From an uncultured Fastidiosipila sp. (GTDB lineage Bacteria; Bacillota; Clostridia; Saccharofermentanales; Fastidiosipilaceae), in assembly GCA_947253875.1 (NCBI GenBank), contig CAMYAM010000002.1:1-64000 (forward strand): 64,000 nucleotides of DNA, given 5' to 3'. The notes below the pieces were generated by a model. That model was not told where the DNA came from, searched no databases, and saw only the letters and a list, made by a program, of their open reading frames with translations. Positions 9,030-18,682 of this stretch are shown here, in pieces. How positions within the stretch are numbered: the first letter of the stretch is position 1; the number at the start of each line of letters is the position of its first letter. Both the position numbers and the translations under genes were made by a program.

Positions 9030-12000
9030 TTAATTATCTGAATCGGAATCATTGCCGTCGGAATCATTGCCGATAGAGCTAATCAATTCGCGTAATTTAT
9101 TAGTGTCATAATTGATGTTTGGGTTTAAATCGCTTTCGTCAACTTCTTCTTTCAAAGCAACTTCTTTATCTTGATAGTAAACTCTAACATCCAAGCTTAA
9201 ACTGCGCATTTCTTGGATTAAGACCTTGAAGGACTCTGGAATTCCTGGATCAGGAATATTTTCGCCCTTAACGATAGCCTCATATGTCTTAGTACGTCCT
9301 TGAACGTCATCTGACTTAACGGTTAGAATCTCACGCAATGTATAAGCTGCTCCATAAGCTTGAAGTGCCCAAACCTCCATCTCACCGAAACGTTGACCAC
9401 CGAATTGAGCTTTACCACCCAATGGTTGTTGTGTAACTAATGAGTATGGACCAATTGCTCTCGCGTGGATCTTGTCGTCAACTAAGTGGTGTAACTTCAA
9501 GTAATACATGACACCAACTGTTACATCGTTATCAAATCTCTCACCTGTACGACCATCGTATACGACAGATTTACCGTTGCTTTGGATACCGTATTCTTCA
9601 AGAATTTCTTGGATATCATGCTCATTTGCACCATCAAATACTGGGGTTGCAACTTTAAATCCGGCTCTCTTAGCAGCCATTCCCAAGTGAACTTCTAGCA
9701 ACTGACCAATGTTCATACGTGAAGGAACACCGAGTGGGTTTAAGACTATGTCTAATGGTGTACCATCCTCTAAATATGGCATGTCTTCTGAAGGTAGAAT
9801 TCTAGAAACAACACCCTTGTTACCGTGTCTACCAGCCATCTTATCACCTACAGAAATCTTACGTTTTTGAGCAATATACACTCTAACTAATTCGTTTACA
9901 CCGTTACGTAGTTCATCACCGTTTTCACGTGAAAATTCTTTGATATCGACAACAACACCACTTGTACCGTGAGGAACTCTTGTTGAAGTATCACGTACTT
10001 CACGAACTTTTTCACCGAAAATTGCACGATATAGTCTTTCTTCTGCAGTTAATTCTGTCTCACCTTTTGGAGTAATCTTACCAACAAGGATATCACCTGC
10101 TTTTACTTCAGCACCGATTCTTACGACACCTTTTTCGTCAAGGTTACGTAAAGCCTCGTCACCAACTTGAGGAATTTCTCTTGTGATTTCTTCTGCACCT
10201 AACTTAGTATCTCTAGCATCACATTCGTACTCTTCTATGTGGATTGATGTATAGACATCATCTCTTACTAGACGTTCGTTAATTAAAACAGCATCCTCGT
10301 AGTTATAACCATCCCAGGTCATGAAACCGATTAACATGTTTTGACCTAGTGAAAGTTCACCATTATCTGTTGAAGGGCCATCTGCGATTATATCTCCTGC
10401 TTCAACATGATCACCCATTCTGACTAATGGTCTTTGGTTGATACATGTGGAGTGGTTTGATCTTTGATATTTAGTTAGTTCATAAACATCTTGTGATATT
10501 TCTGATGTCTTAATAATAATTTTATCTGAAGCTACAAATGTTACTTCACCAGCATTCTTAGCAACTGCTACAACACCTGAATCTTTTGCAGCTCTATATT
10601 CCATACCTGTACCAACAATTGGGGAGTCTGGATTAATTAGAGGTACTGCTTGACGTTGCATGTTTGCACCCATAAGAGCACGGTTAGCGTCATCGTTACC
10701 TAAGAATGGGATCAATGATGTAGCAACAGAGACAACTTGTTTTGGAGATACGTCCATTAAATCAACTTTGTCTACTGGTACTTCCAAGAATTTATCACGT
10801 AAACGTACTGTTATCTTGTTATCTGCAAATGATCCATCTTCATTTAGAGGTTCATTTGCCATAGCAATGTAGAAGTCATCTTCTTCATCTGCTGTTAGAT
10901 AACGAACTTCTTCTGAAACAATACCCTTCTCTTTGTCATAAACTCTATAAGGAGTTTCGATAAATCCATATTTATTAACAGTTGCATAAGTTGCCAACGA
11001 GTTAATCAATCCGATGTTTGGTCCCTCTGGTGTTTCAATTGGACAAATACGTCCATAGTGTGATGAGTGAACGTCACGAACTTCAAAGTTAGTACGATCT
11101 CTACTTAAACCACCAGGTCCTAAAGCTGACAAACGACGTTTGTGAGTTAATTCAGATAGTGGGTTATGTTGATCCATGAATTGTGATAACTGTGAAGAAC
11201 CGAAGAATTCTTTTATCGCTGCACTAACTGGTCTTGTATTGATTAATTTCTTAGGAGTAACTTTATCTGGATCTGAGATTGATCTCATGCGATCTCGCAC
11301 GACTCTTTCCATACGAGTAAATCCAATACGCAATTGGTTTTGCAACAATTCACCAACTGAACGTACTCTACGATTACCTAAGTGGTCGATATCATCTAAG
11401 TCACCAATTCCATCGTATAATCCGATTAGGTAACTTATAGAAGCAATAATGTCTTCAACTGTTAAGTTTGTTGGCATTAACTGATTTTTATCTTTGCGGA
11501 ACAAATCGTTGATTATTTGAGCTTGTTTATCTTCAGACTCAGCCTGTGCTTCAGCAGCAACTGCTCTTAGTGCACTTGTTCTTACCATTTCAGTAATTCC
11601 AGTACCTTCAAAATCAATGTCTTTGACAACGTCTTCGGAGAAAAAGTTGCTCAAGAAAGCTTTGGCATCAACTCTCGCGTTACCAATTACACGGAATTTA
11701 TCGTCAGCTTCAGTCAATGTATCACCAACTTTGATCATTGGGATAACGTCAACTTCGTTAATACCGCTGTTTTGGATATTCCAGGCTTGTTCTTCTGTAA
11801 TAATTTGATCTTTCTCTGCTAAGATCTCTCCTTCTGGAGAAACAATGTTGTCAACAGCTTTGTGGCCCATAATTCTACTTGCAAGAGCAAATTTACGGTT
11901 AACAGTGAAGATACCAACATTACCAAGATCATATCTTTGAGGGTTAAAGATCATATTGTTTAACAAGCTTTCAGCACCTTCTGTTGAAGCTGGCTCACCT

Positions 12001-12731
12001 GGTCTTAATTTACGATGCAACTCTAATAAACCTTCTTCACGGTTTGTGCTGTTATCTTTGGCCAAAGTAGCCATAATATAATCACCGTCACCAAAGTTTT
12101 CGATAATTTCTGCATTTGTACCATATCCTAATGCTCTCAAAAATACTGATAATGGGAATTTACGGGTACGGTCTATACGCATGTAAATAACATCTTTTTT
12201 ATCAGTTTCGTACTCTAGCCAAGCACCACGGTTTGGAATAATTTGGCAACTGTATAAATCTTTACCACTCTTATTATTCTTAACTGGTTTGTAATATGCA
12301 CCCGGAGAACGTACTAACTGACTAATGACAACTCTTTCAGCACCATTAATTATGAATGAACCGTTGTCAGTCATTAGAGGAAAATCACCTAAGAAAATTG
12401 TTTGTTCCTTGATAACTCCAGTCTTCTTATTATTAAGTTGAACCTTCATTCTCATAGGAGCTGAATAGTTAACGTCTCTATCGCGGCATTCATTCATTGG
12501 GTAGTTAGGGTTATCGATATCAAATTCTGTTTCTAAAAGATATATTTCTAAATCTCCTGGACCATCATCTTTAATTGGAGAAATAGAGTCAATAACTTCT
12601 TTGATACCTTGGTCTAGTAACCATTGGTATGACTCTTTCTGAATAGAAACCAAATTTGGCATATCGGTTGCTTCATGTAATTTTGCATATGACATGCGTT
12701 CTGCACGTCCAAATTTCTCGGGATGCAACAT
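9030..12731 (-). CDS. rpoB: DNA-directed RNA polymerase beta subunit
   Basis: This is the beta subunit of core RNA polymerase, 1233 residues. The rifampicin pocket (GSSQLSQFMDQHNPLSE followed by THKRRLSALGPGG) carries the residues of a rifampicin-sensitive enzyme. Further family blocks are ETPEGPNIGLI, GDKMAGRHGNKGVVS and GGKAQFGGQRFGEMEVWAL. The C-terminus has a short acidic Asp/Ser tail. Its ATG follows GAGGTGA. No rplJ-rplL genes precede it, unlike the common rplKAJL-rpoBC arrangement. It therefore depends on its own promoter at 12971-13000. Confidence 0.99.
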   Translation of the reverse strand: MLHPEKFGRAERMSYAKLHEATDMPNLVSIQKESYQWLLDQGIKEVIDSISPIKDDGPGDLEIYLLETEFDIDNPNYPMNECRDRDVNYSAPMRMKVQLNNKKTGVIKEQTIFLGDFPLMTDNGSFIINGAERVVISQLVRSPGAYYKPVKNNKSGKDLYSCQIIPNRGAWLEYETDKKDVIYMRIDRTRKFPLSVFLRALGYGTNAEIIENFGDGDYIMATLAKDNSTNREEGLLELHRKLRPGEPASTEGAESLLNNMIFNPQRYDLGNVGIFTVNRKFALASRIMGHKAVDNIVSPEGEILAEKDQIITEEQAWNIQNSGINEVDVIPMIKVGDTLTEADDKFRVIGNARVDAKAFLSNFFSEDVVKDIDFEGTGITEMVRTSALRAVAAEAQAESEDKQAQIINDLFRKDKNQLMPTNLTVEDIIASISYLIGLYDGIGDLDDIDHLGNRRVRSVGELLQNQLRIGFTRMERVVRDRMRSISDPDKVTPKKLINTRPVSAAIKEFFGSSQLSQFMDQHNPLSELTHKRRLSALGPGGLSRDRTNFEVRDVHSSHYGRICPIETPEGPNIGLINSLATYATVNKYGFIETPYRVYDKEKGIVSEEVRYLTADEEDDFYIAMANEPLNEDGSFADNKITVRLRDKFLEVPVDKVDLMDVSPKQVVSVATSLIPFLGNDDANRALMGANMQRQAVPLINPDSPIVGTGMEYRAAKDSGVVAVAKNAGEVTFVASDKIIIKTSEISQDVYELTKYQRSNHSTCINQRPLVRMGDHVEAGDIIADGPSTDNGELSLGQNMLIGFMTWDGYNYEDAVLINERLVRDDVYTSIHIEEYECDARDTKLGAEEITREIPQVGDEALRNLDEKGVVRIGAEVKAGDILVGKITPKGETELTAEERLYRAIFGEKVREVRDTSTRVPHGTSGVVVDIKEFSRENGDELRNGVNELVRVYIAQKRKISVGDKMAGRHGNKGVVSRILPSEDMPYLEDGTPLDIVLNPLGVPSRMNIGQLLEVHLGMAAKRAGFKVATPVFDGANEHDIQEILEEYGIQSNGKSVVYDGRTGERFDNDVTVGVMYYLKLHHLVDDKIHARAIGPYSLVTQQPLGGKAQFGGQRFGEMEVWALQAYGAAYTLREILTVKSDDVQGRTKTYEAIVKGENIPDPGIPESFKVLIQEMRSLSLDVRVYYQDKEVALKEEVDESDLNPNINYDTNKLRELISSIGNDSDGNDSDSDN

Positions 12732-13000
12732 AATTAAGATTCACCTCTTCGTCTGTATTATGAGTTTTAAACTACAAGCATGACATTTCTAATCTAATAA
12801 ATTCAAAAGTCATATTTATAAATTTTTAATTTTGCTTACCACGCAAATACATTTGACTTTAATTGGATAAAGGTCTATATCGAATAATTTGTAATTATGC
12901 AAGTAGAAATTTATCCCAAAAATCTAAAAACAAGCACGCAAAAGCCTAAAAACTCATTAAGCGTTTTTACATGATAGCACCTTAAAACCCGTCAGGTCAA
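12732..13000 (-). promoter_or_regulatory. rpoBC promoter with long leader
   Basis: On the minus strand, TTGACC (12995-13000) and an extended -10, TGCTATCAT (-10 hexamer 12971-12976), are 18 bp apart. This predicts a leader of roughly 230 nt before the rpoB ATG. I find no recognisable riboswitch or L10-type leader. The rest of the 12732-13167 gap is AT-rich without a gene I can support. Confidence 0.6.
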
Positions 13001-13167
13001 CGTTTACGGGTGTTTGGGCCAATTTTTCTATATTTTAGAGATTTTTCCATTTTAGGTGTTGATTTTTCTACTTATTGCACAAAGTAGTTTAGAAAAATAT
13101 TTATTTTTTGAAATTTTAGAGAGTTTTAAATTTTATATATTTATATACAAAATATTTTTAATATTAA

Positions 13168-13195
13168 AAATGCCGAGTTTATTCACTCGGCATTT
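13168..13195 (-). terminator. Terminator after the foldase-like gene
   Basis: AAATGCCGAGT (13168-13178) and ACTCGGCATTT (13185-13195) form a perfect 11-bp stem with a 6-nt loop. On the minus strand it is followed by further T residues, 54 bp past the stop of the 13249-14832 gene. It is nearly symmetric, so it may also work on the plus strand. Confidence 0.85.
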
Positions 13196-13248
13196 AATTT
13201 ACTTTTTAATATTTCTTCAATCTTTTAAATTAAAAAGCTAAATGTTAA

Positions 13249-14832
13249 TTATCGTTTTGCAAACCAGTATCCTGGATAAACAGGTTTAACTTGATTTTCT
13301 GGAGCTTCAGTTAACTTCTTAAGATCCTCTTCAGATTTCTTCATTTGTAGTGCACTTATAATCTGATGATCCTTACTTGTAACATCTTTTTTATCCAGTA
13401 TATGAACTATGTAAATAAATGTATCTGTTTCTATTAACTCAGTTTTTCCTGTTTGTGCTTCAGAAGATAGTACAAAGTCTAAAACTTTTTTCTGTAATTT
13501 TGCTTCATTTTTAGCATCTACATTTTCGTATTTTACAGATTCACTTTGTACAATTTTGTCCGTATTTTTATTATTCTTAGCTTCTTCATCAAACTTTTTG
13601 AAATCTGCTTCGCTTTTAATTGCTTTTTCCATTGCTACAGCATTATTTTTTGCAGTTTTCTTTTGCTCTTCAGTTATCTCATTACCTTTTGAGTCGTATA
13701 AACTGAATCTTGAAACTCTAATATCAGCAATATTCCTTGTATCTTCATTTTTTTCACCAAATTTGAGAATTTGGTAATTATCTCCGATTTCAAAGTATTT
13801 AACATCTCCAGCTTTTCTATCTTTTGCGCTTAACCAATCTAAGATATCTTTATTTCCGATATTTGCTAAATTAACATTCTCTTGCAATGTGAGATCTTCT
13901 TTTGCTTTTTGTAGTTTTTCTTTAATCTTGCTATCTGTTGTCATTTCAATTGCTACTTTTTTGAAATCTTCACCTTTGCTAATTTTTTCTACAGCAGATT
14001 TTGCTTTTGTTTCTGATTCTTCTTTAGCTTTTTTCAGTTCATCAGAGGTTAAAGCTTTGCCCTTAGAATCCTTAGTTTCTGTGATAATTTGGAAGCTATT
14101 AAATGTAACTAAGTCGTACTTATCTAAATTTTCATTGTACTCTTTGTCAATTTCTTCTCTAGTAATTTCATAAGTTGAAGGTTTCTTATTTGCAAAGTCA
14201 GTAGCTATTTTGTTTTTAATCATTAACTCACGCAAGGCTTCAACACTCATACCTTTGCCGTAGAGATTTTCTAGATAAATTTCAAAGTTCAAAGGTGAGC
14301 CCGTTTGCTTTTTCATATTCTCTATATAAGTATCAATTTCCTTGATGCTTTCTTCAGAAAGTTCATATCCAGACTTAATAGCCTCTTGGTAAAGCAGATT
14401 AACTTGTTGAACGTTCTTATTTGTTGTTTTTTCAAAAAATTCGCCCCAAGTTAGCTTCTCTTTTGTTGCTGCAGATGAATCAGCTCTCTTATCTAACAAA
14501 CCGCCTTTACCAAAGTATCTAGTATAGGTGCTTACTAGAGTATTGTAGTTATAGTTATATTCATTAACACTTACATTATTACCAGCAACAGTTAACGCAT
14601 TCAAATTTCTTTGAATTACACCAGTTTGCCATAGAATCGTAATAACAATTGCAACTACCGCTAACAAAGCCAAGGCAGCTGTTAAGAGCTTTTTGCCTAT
14701 TTTGGAGGTGTTTCTATGAGGCTTATGTGAGCCATCACGATTCTTTTGTGCCTCTAGTCTTGCTTCTCTCTCCGCTCTAGCTTTTTCGGCCTTGCTATCA
14801 AATCCTGTTTGAATATTATCTTTTCTCGCCAT
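13249..14832 (-). CDS. Membrane-anchored SurA/PrsA-like foldase (peptidyl-prolyl isomerase family)
   Basis: This is a predicted extracytoplasmic chaperone or parvulin-like foldase. Residues 1-48 are highly charged and cytoplasmic. One transmembrane segment follows (about 49-70, LLTAALALLAVVAIVITILW). The Lys/Glu-rich outer region has a SurA-N-like helical part (about 80-240). A region where a parvulin domain is expected extends to about residue 420. At 527 residues it is much longer than PrsA (about 300). It is anchored by a type II TM rather than a lipobox. The parvulin motif is weak by eye, so enzymatic activity is uncertain. The gene stands alone between corC and rpoB and has a strong terminator. 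Confidence 0.6.
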   Translation of the reverse strand: MARKDNIQTGFDSKAEKARAEREARLEAQKNRDGSHKPHRNTSKIGKKLLTAALALLAVVAIVITILWQTGVIQRNLNALTVAGNNVSVNEYNYNYNTLVSTYTRYFGKGGLLDKRADSSAATKEKLTWGEFFEKTTNKNVQQVNLLYQEAIKSGYELSEESIKEIDTYIENMKKQTGSPLNFEIYLENLYGKGMSVEALRELMIKNKIATDFANKKPSTYEITREEIDKEYNENLDKYDLVTFNSFQIITETKDSKGKALTSDELKKAKEESETKAKSAVEKISKGEDFKKVAIEMTTDSKIKEKLQKAKEDLTLQENVNLANIGNKDILDWLSAKDRKAGDVKYFEIGDNYQILKFGEKNEDTRNIADIRVSRFSLYDSKGNEITEEQKKTAKNNAVAMEKAIKSEADFKKFDEEAKNNKNTDKIVQSESVKYENVDAKNEAKLQKKVLDFVLSSEAQTGKTELIETDTFIYIVHILDKKDVTSKDHQIISALQMKKSEEDLKKLTEAPENQVKPVYPGYWFAKR

Positions 14833-15015
14833 AAATCGATTCCAACTTTCCTCTTATCTATACAAATATTTTTAGTCATTATAGTACATCAACTTTATTA
14901 AAATAAGTAAATTTTCCATTATTAAATATTACTTATTTTTTAATAACAACTACTAACTTTTATTGAGTTTATCTTTTATAATCCTTAATCTTGTCCTAAC
15001 TCTATAGCTAGACTA

Positions 15016-16629
15016 TTAATCTTGCTCCGCATCAAAGTCTAAATCATCAAAATTATCTTCATCTTTATCGCCTGACTTAACGTCATATAACTCCTGACGA
15101 AGTTTCTCACGCTCTTCTTCAGCCCTAATCTTCTCTTCCTCTTCACGTTTACGTTCATCTTCAAGATATTTTCTGGCTGAACTAATTATCTCTAACTCAA
15201 TTTTATCAATACGCTTATCATCCATAGATAAAACTCTAAAAATCATATTTTTATAGGCAACTTCTACTTGCTCATCATCGTCAGGAATTCTTCCTAAAAG
15301 GGCCAAAATTAAACCAGCTATAGTATCGTAGTCGTATTCTTTGTCTTCACTATCATCTGGGAAATATGCTTGTGGAAGAACTCTCATAATTTCTTCAGGA
15401 GTTGCCATACCGGAAACCTGATATTTGTTCTTACCAACCTTATGAATTCCAAAATCTTCTTCATCGTATTCATCTTGTATGTTACCAACGATTTCTTCTA
15501 ACAAGTCCTCTATAGTAACAATACCAGCAGTACCACCGTATTCATCAACAACAACAGCTATTGAAACGTGGTTGTTCTGCATTTCTTGTAAGAGCTCGTT
15601 AGTATGTTTACTCTCAGGTACCCAATAAGCTTGACGAATAATTTTTCTGAAATCAAAATTGTCACTCAACTCAGAATTTGAAAATTGATCATTGTTATTC
15701 GGGTCGTTATTTGTTGTCAAATAATACAAAAGATCTTTCAGGTGCAGTGTTCCAATAATATTATCGATATCGTCTTCATAAACAGGAATCCTACTATATT
15801 TCTCATGAACAACCGCATTAATGACTTCTTGTAATGATAAATCTATATCAAGGGCAAAAACATTAGTTCTATGAGTCATAATCTCTGAAACTTCTTTGTC
15901 ATCGAAGTCGAAAATGTTAACGATCATTTCACTCTCAGTATCTAGGATACTTCCACTTCTTTTACCTTGATCTAATATCATTCTGATTTCTTCTTCAGAA
16001 GCAACATCTTGGTTAGCTTCAGGATCAATTTTGAAAAGTCTTAGCAACAAATTGACAGATCTATTTATCATCCAGGTAATAGGTTTAAATATTATCTCAA
16101 TTCCTCTAAGAATTGAAACTACAGATAGAGCAAATTTCTCCGGATTAGCAAGAGCTATTTGCTTAGGTACCATTTCACCAACTACTATAGAAAGATAAGA
16201 AATTATTAATGTAACAAGTACCAAAGACAAGGTATATACTACGTCGCTCGGACCATTTGGCTGAATTACTTCAGCTAGTCGACCTGCAAAACTCTCACCT
16301 GCAAAAGAACTAGATAAGAATCCTGCAAAAGTTATACCTACTTGAATAACTGATAAAAAGTTTCCAGAATCTTCAATAAAACGTAGTAATAGCTTAGCTT
16401 TTTTATTTCCACGTTCAGCTTCGCCTAAAATTTTGTTGTCATTTGCTGAGACTACAGCCATCTCCGAAGCTGCAAAGAATCCGTTAATTAGCAATAAAAT
16501 AAAGACTACTAAAAATTCTCCTAATATACTGTTACCATTTACAACAGTACTAACAGGTTTTCCAGTTTGAGCAAATATACTCAATTTACTTGGTAAATCA
16601 ATTAAGCTACACAACCAGGGGTCTTCCAC
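15016..16629 (-). CDS. CNNM/CorC (HlyC-family) membrane protein with CBS pair
   Basis: The family takes part in Mg2+ or other divalent cation transport, often annotated as hemolysin C-like. The N-terminal CNNM/DUF21 domain has about four hydrophobic segments (residues 30-200, including GFFAASEMAVVSAN). Two CBS motifs follow (EIMTHRTNVFALD and NNHVSIAVVVDEYGGTAGI). The C-terminal CorC_HlyC domain covers about 395-480. The last 55 residues are an acidic and basic coiled-coil tail. The start is GTG with GGAGG ten bases upstream, since no ATG fits. It is a single gene. The transported ion cannot be read from sequence. Confidence 0.85.
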   Translation of the reverse strand: MEDPWLCSLIDLPSKLSIFAQTGKPVSTVVNGNSILGEFLVVFILLLINGFFAASEMAVVSANDNKILGEAERGNKKAKLLLRFIEDSGNFLSVIQVGITFAGFLSSSFAGESFAGRLAEVIQPNGPSDVVYTLSLVLVTLIISYLSIVVGEMVPKQIALANPEKFALSVVSILRGIEIIFKPITWMINRSVNLLLRLFKIDPEANQDVASEEEIRMILDQGKRSGSILDTESEMIVNIFDFDDKEVSEIMTHRTNVFALDIDLSLQEVINAVVHEKYSRIPVYEDDIDNIIGTLHLKDLLYYLTTNNDPNNNDQFSNSELSDNFDFRKIIRQAYWVPESKHTNELLQEMQNNHVSIAVVVDEYGGTAGIVTIEDLLEEIVGNIQDEYDEEDFGIHKVGKNKYQVSGMATPEEIMRVLPQAYFPDDSEDKEYDYDTIAGLILALLGRIPDDDEQVEVAYKNMIFRVLSMDDKRIDKIELEIISSARKYLEDERKREEEEKIRAEEEREKLRQELYDVKSGDKDEDNFDDLDFDAEQD

Positions 16630-17222
16630 TTATTTTATTCCTCCTAGAATACAATGAAAAATTGAGATTTTAATTATTTACCTTTAACCTTTTCAACTTC
16701 CATTCAGTTTTAAAGTTTTTGAAAATTAAAATCCCAGATATTGTTTAGATTAATTTATTGCTACTATTGTAGCTTTAAATATAGGTATAAAGCAAATTAA
16801 TTTATTAATTTTTGAGATTATTGTGTAATTTTGTTGAGTTTTATTTAAATTTATAGAATTTTAGATTGGTAAATTAATAACTATTATTTAAGTCAAGTTA
16901 AGTTCATAAAAAAATACATAACTTTTAAAGGTTTTTAAATTATTTAAATATTTTCTCGTGAATTTTATTCAACAATTGTGTTACCAACTATTTTACTAAA
17001 CTGTTACCAAATAAATATATTTAAGTTTTTACTTTTTGCTGTATATTGAAGCTTTTCTTGCTATTATTTGCCAACCTGCTTGTGTTTATTGTCAACATAT
17101 TGGTCATATTGGTAACAAGAAAAATAAAACTGAAACTTGATTTAAAATAATATTGATTAAACAATAATCTTGTTATAAACTGTATATTATTATATGTATA
17201 AAATTAAATACTGGAGGTATTT
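16630..17222. other. 593-bp AT-rich divergent intergenic region with TTGGTAA motifs
   Basis: This region lies between divergent corC and the HTH gene, and no coding sequence is supported. It holds TTGGTAA-type words at 16866-16872, 16981-16987 (TTACCAA), 17004-17010 (TTACCAA) and 17109-17115. A TTGCCAA lies at 17068-17074. A promoter for the HTH gene is presumably in the last 80 bp, but I cannot fix its elements. Confidence 0.5.
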
Positions 17223-17771
17223 ATGGAGAAAGAATTTTACAGCATTTTAGAAGTTGCCAACTTGTTGGAAATAACTACACAAGCCGTTTATAAACGTTTG
17301 CAACAAGACAAAAAACAGCTTGATCCTCATGTTTCAAATGTAAATAATAAAAAATCACTATCAGTTGATGGTGTTAAATTATTGGCAAACTTAATGCAAC
17401 TTGATGATCCGTTTATAAAAGATGTTACCAATAATGAAAACAACGAATCACAACAAATTAAGATTGCTAACCCTGAAGAAATTCAAGAAGAACTACTATC
17501 TTATTTAAAAGAAGACAATGAACGCTTGAGAACTGAAGTTCAATTGCTAAAAAACGAGTTAGCACAGACTAGAGCCTTACGTGAACAAGATAAACAAAAC
17601 GCAATTGATGAACGCAGAGAATACGAAGAAGCTAGGAAAAGGACTGATACACTTTTACTAAAAGCGATGATGGCTCAAGAAGAAGCTAAAAAGAAGAAAA
17701 AGCCTTCTCTACTTGCTAAACTTTTTGGCAAAGATAAGCAAGATAATTCTGAAGAAAGCACTACAAAATAA
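17223..17771 (+). CDS. Orphan HTH/coiled-coil DNA-binding protein (DUF536-like)
   Basis: The product is 182 residues. An N-terminal MerR/excisionase-like helix-turn-helix (SILEVANLLEITTQAVYKRL, residues 7-26) heads the protein. A long Glu/Lys-rich coiled coil covers about residues 80-155. The tail is basic and potentially amphipathic (KKKKPSLLAKLFGK). The layout resembles DUF536 proteins found near replication genes, and loosely RacA/Noc-type chromosome-organising proteins. GGAGG sits 7-8 nt before the ATG. It converges on parB and shares a terminator with it. It is the only plus-strand gene left of dnaA. Function is unknown; a role in DNA organisation is inference from architecture and location. 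Confidence 0.7.
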   Translation: MEKEFYSILEVANLLEITTQAVYKRLQQDKKQLDPHVSNVNNKKSLSVDGVKLLANLMQLDDPFIKDVTNNENNESQQIKIANPEEIQEELLSYLKEDNERLRTEVQLLKNELAQTRALREQDKQNAIDERREYEEARKRTDTLLLKAMMAQEEAKKKKKPSLLAKLFGKDKQDNSEESTTK

Positions 17772-17786
17772 AAATTATTCAATGAA

Positions 17787-17824
17787 AAAAGCAAGTAATA
17801 GTTGGTAACTGCTTACTTGCTTTT
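17787..17824. terminator. Bidirectional terminator between the HTH gene and parB
   Basis: AAAAGCAAGTAA (17787-17798) pairs perfectly with TTACTTGCTTTT (17813-17824). There are A/T tracts on both sides, so it can serve both convergent genes. The 14-nt loop contains GTTGGTAAC, the origin-enriched word. Confidence 0.85.
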
Positions 17825-17846
17825 AATTTTATTAATTATCCTTTTA

Positions 17847-18668
17847 CTAACTATCCAATAATTCTAAAATTCTCTCTAAATCATCTAAGTTAGCAAATTT
17901 AATTTTTATGTTTCCACTCTCATTTTTATTCAAATTAACTTTCACTTTGTTAGAGAATTTATTAGATAAATCACTTTCAATCTTTTTAATTTGATTTTCA
18001 ATTTGTTGAAATCTTTTCGTTTCAGCACTAGTAAATTCAGGTTGAAATCGTTGTCCATTTTTCTTTCGTTTATTAACTAAATTTTCTGTTTCTCTAACTG
18101 AAAGATTATTGTCAACAATTTGGTAAGCAACTTCTTCTATTTGCAAATCTGTTTCTAAACTTAGCAGTGCTTTTGCATGCCCATTTGTTATTTCATCTTC
18201 TATTAGCAGTTTTTGAACAGTTTCTGGTAACTTTAATAACCTTAAACTATTGGTAATCGTTGCTCTACTTTTACCAATTTGTTCTGCTAACTTTGCATGA
18301 GATAAATTAAATTTATCTACAAGTTCTTGGTATGCTAGAGCTTCTTCTAAAGAATTTAAATCATCTCGTTGTACATTTTCAATCAACGCTTGGATATGCT
18401 TTGTCAACTCGTTGGTATCACGAACAATCGCTGGAATAGTATCTTGATTAGCAAGAATTGAGGCTCGCCATCTTCGCTCACCTGCAATAATTTGATATTT
18501 ACCATTTTCTAAACTTTTTACTATTATTGGTACTATAACACCATTGTTGGCAATAGAGTTGGCAAGATCTTTTAACGCTTCTTCAGCAAAAATCTTTCGC
18601 GGTTGGTCTTTATCTGGTGTTATTGAAAATATTGGAATATTCAATATTCTTTCTTCATTGTTATTCAT
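17847..18668 (-). CDS. parB: ParB/Spo0J chromosome-partitioning CTPase
   Basis: ParB binds parS sites near the origin, spreads as a CTP-dependent clamp and loads SMC. The N-terminal CTPase domain has the GERRWRA motif (about residues 64-70) and the ENVQRDDLNSLEEA helix. The HTH has LAEQIGKSRATITNSLRLLKLP. The C-terminal dimerisation domain is short. The 273-residue length is normal. The N-terminal ParA-activating peptide is short (MNNNEERILNIPIFSI) and not obviously basic. No parA (soj) is adjacent. The ribosome binding site is weak, and the ATG lies only 15 bp downstream of the palindrome at 18683-18708. That suggests coupled or autoregulated expression after gyrB. Confidence 0.95.
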   Translation of the reverse strand: MNNNEERILNIPIFSITPDKDQPRKIFAEEALKDLANSIANNGVIVPIIVKSLENGKYQIIAGERRWRASILANQDTIPAIVRDTNELTKHIQALIENVQRDDLNSLEEALAYQELVDKFNLSHAKLAEQIGKSRATITNSLRLLKLPETVQKLLIEDEITNGHAKALLSLETDLQIEEVAYQIVDNNLSVRETENLVNKRKKNGQRFQPEFTSAETKRFQQIENQIKKIESDLSNKFSNKVKVNLNKNESGNIKIKFANLDDLERILELLDS

Positions 18669-18682
18669 AGTATCAAATTACC

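Noticed and set aside
11150..11230. Possible rifampicin-resistance change in rpoB
   Set aside because: The cluster I region reads as the sensitive consensus at all main resistance positions I could check.
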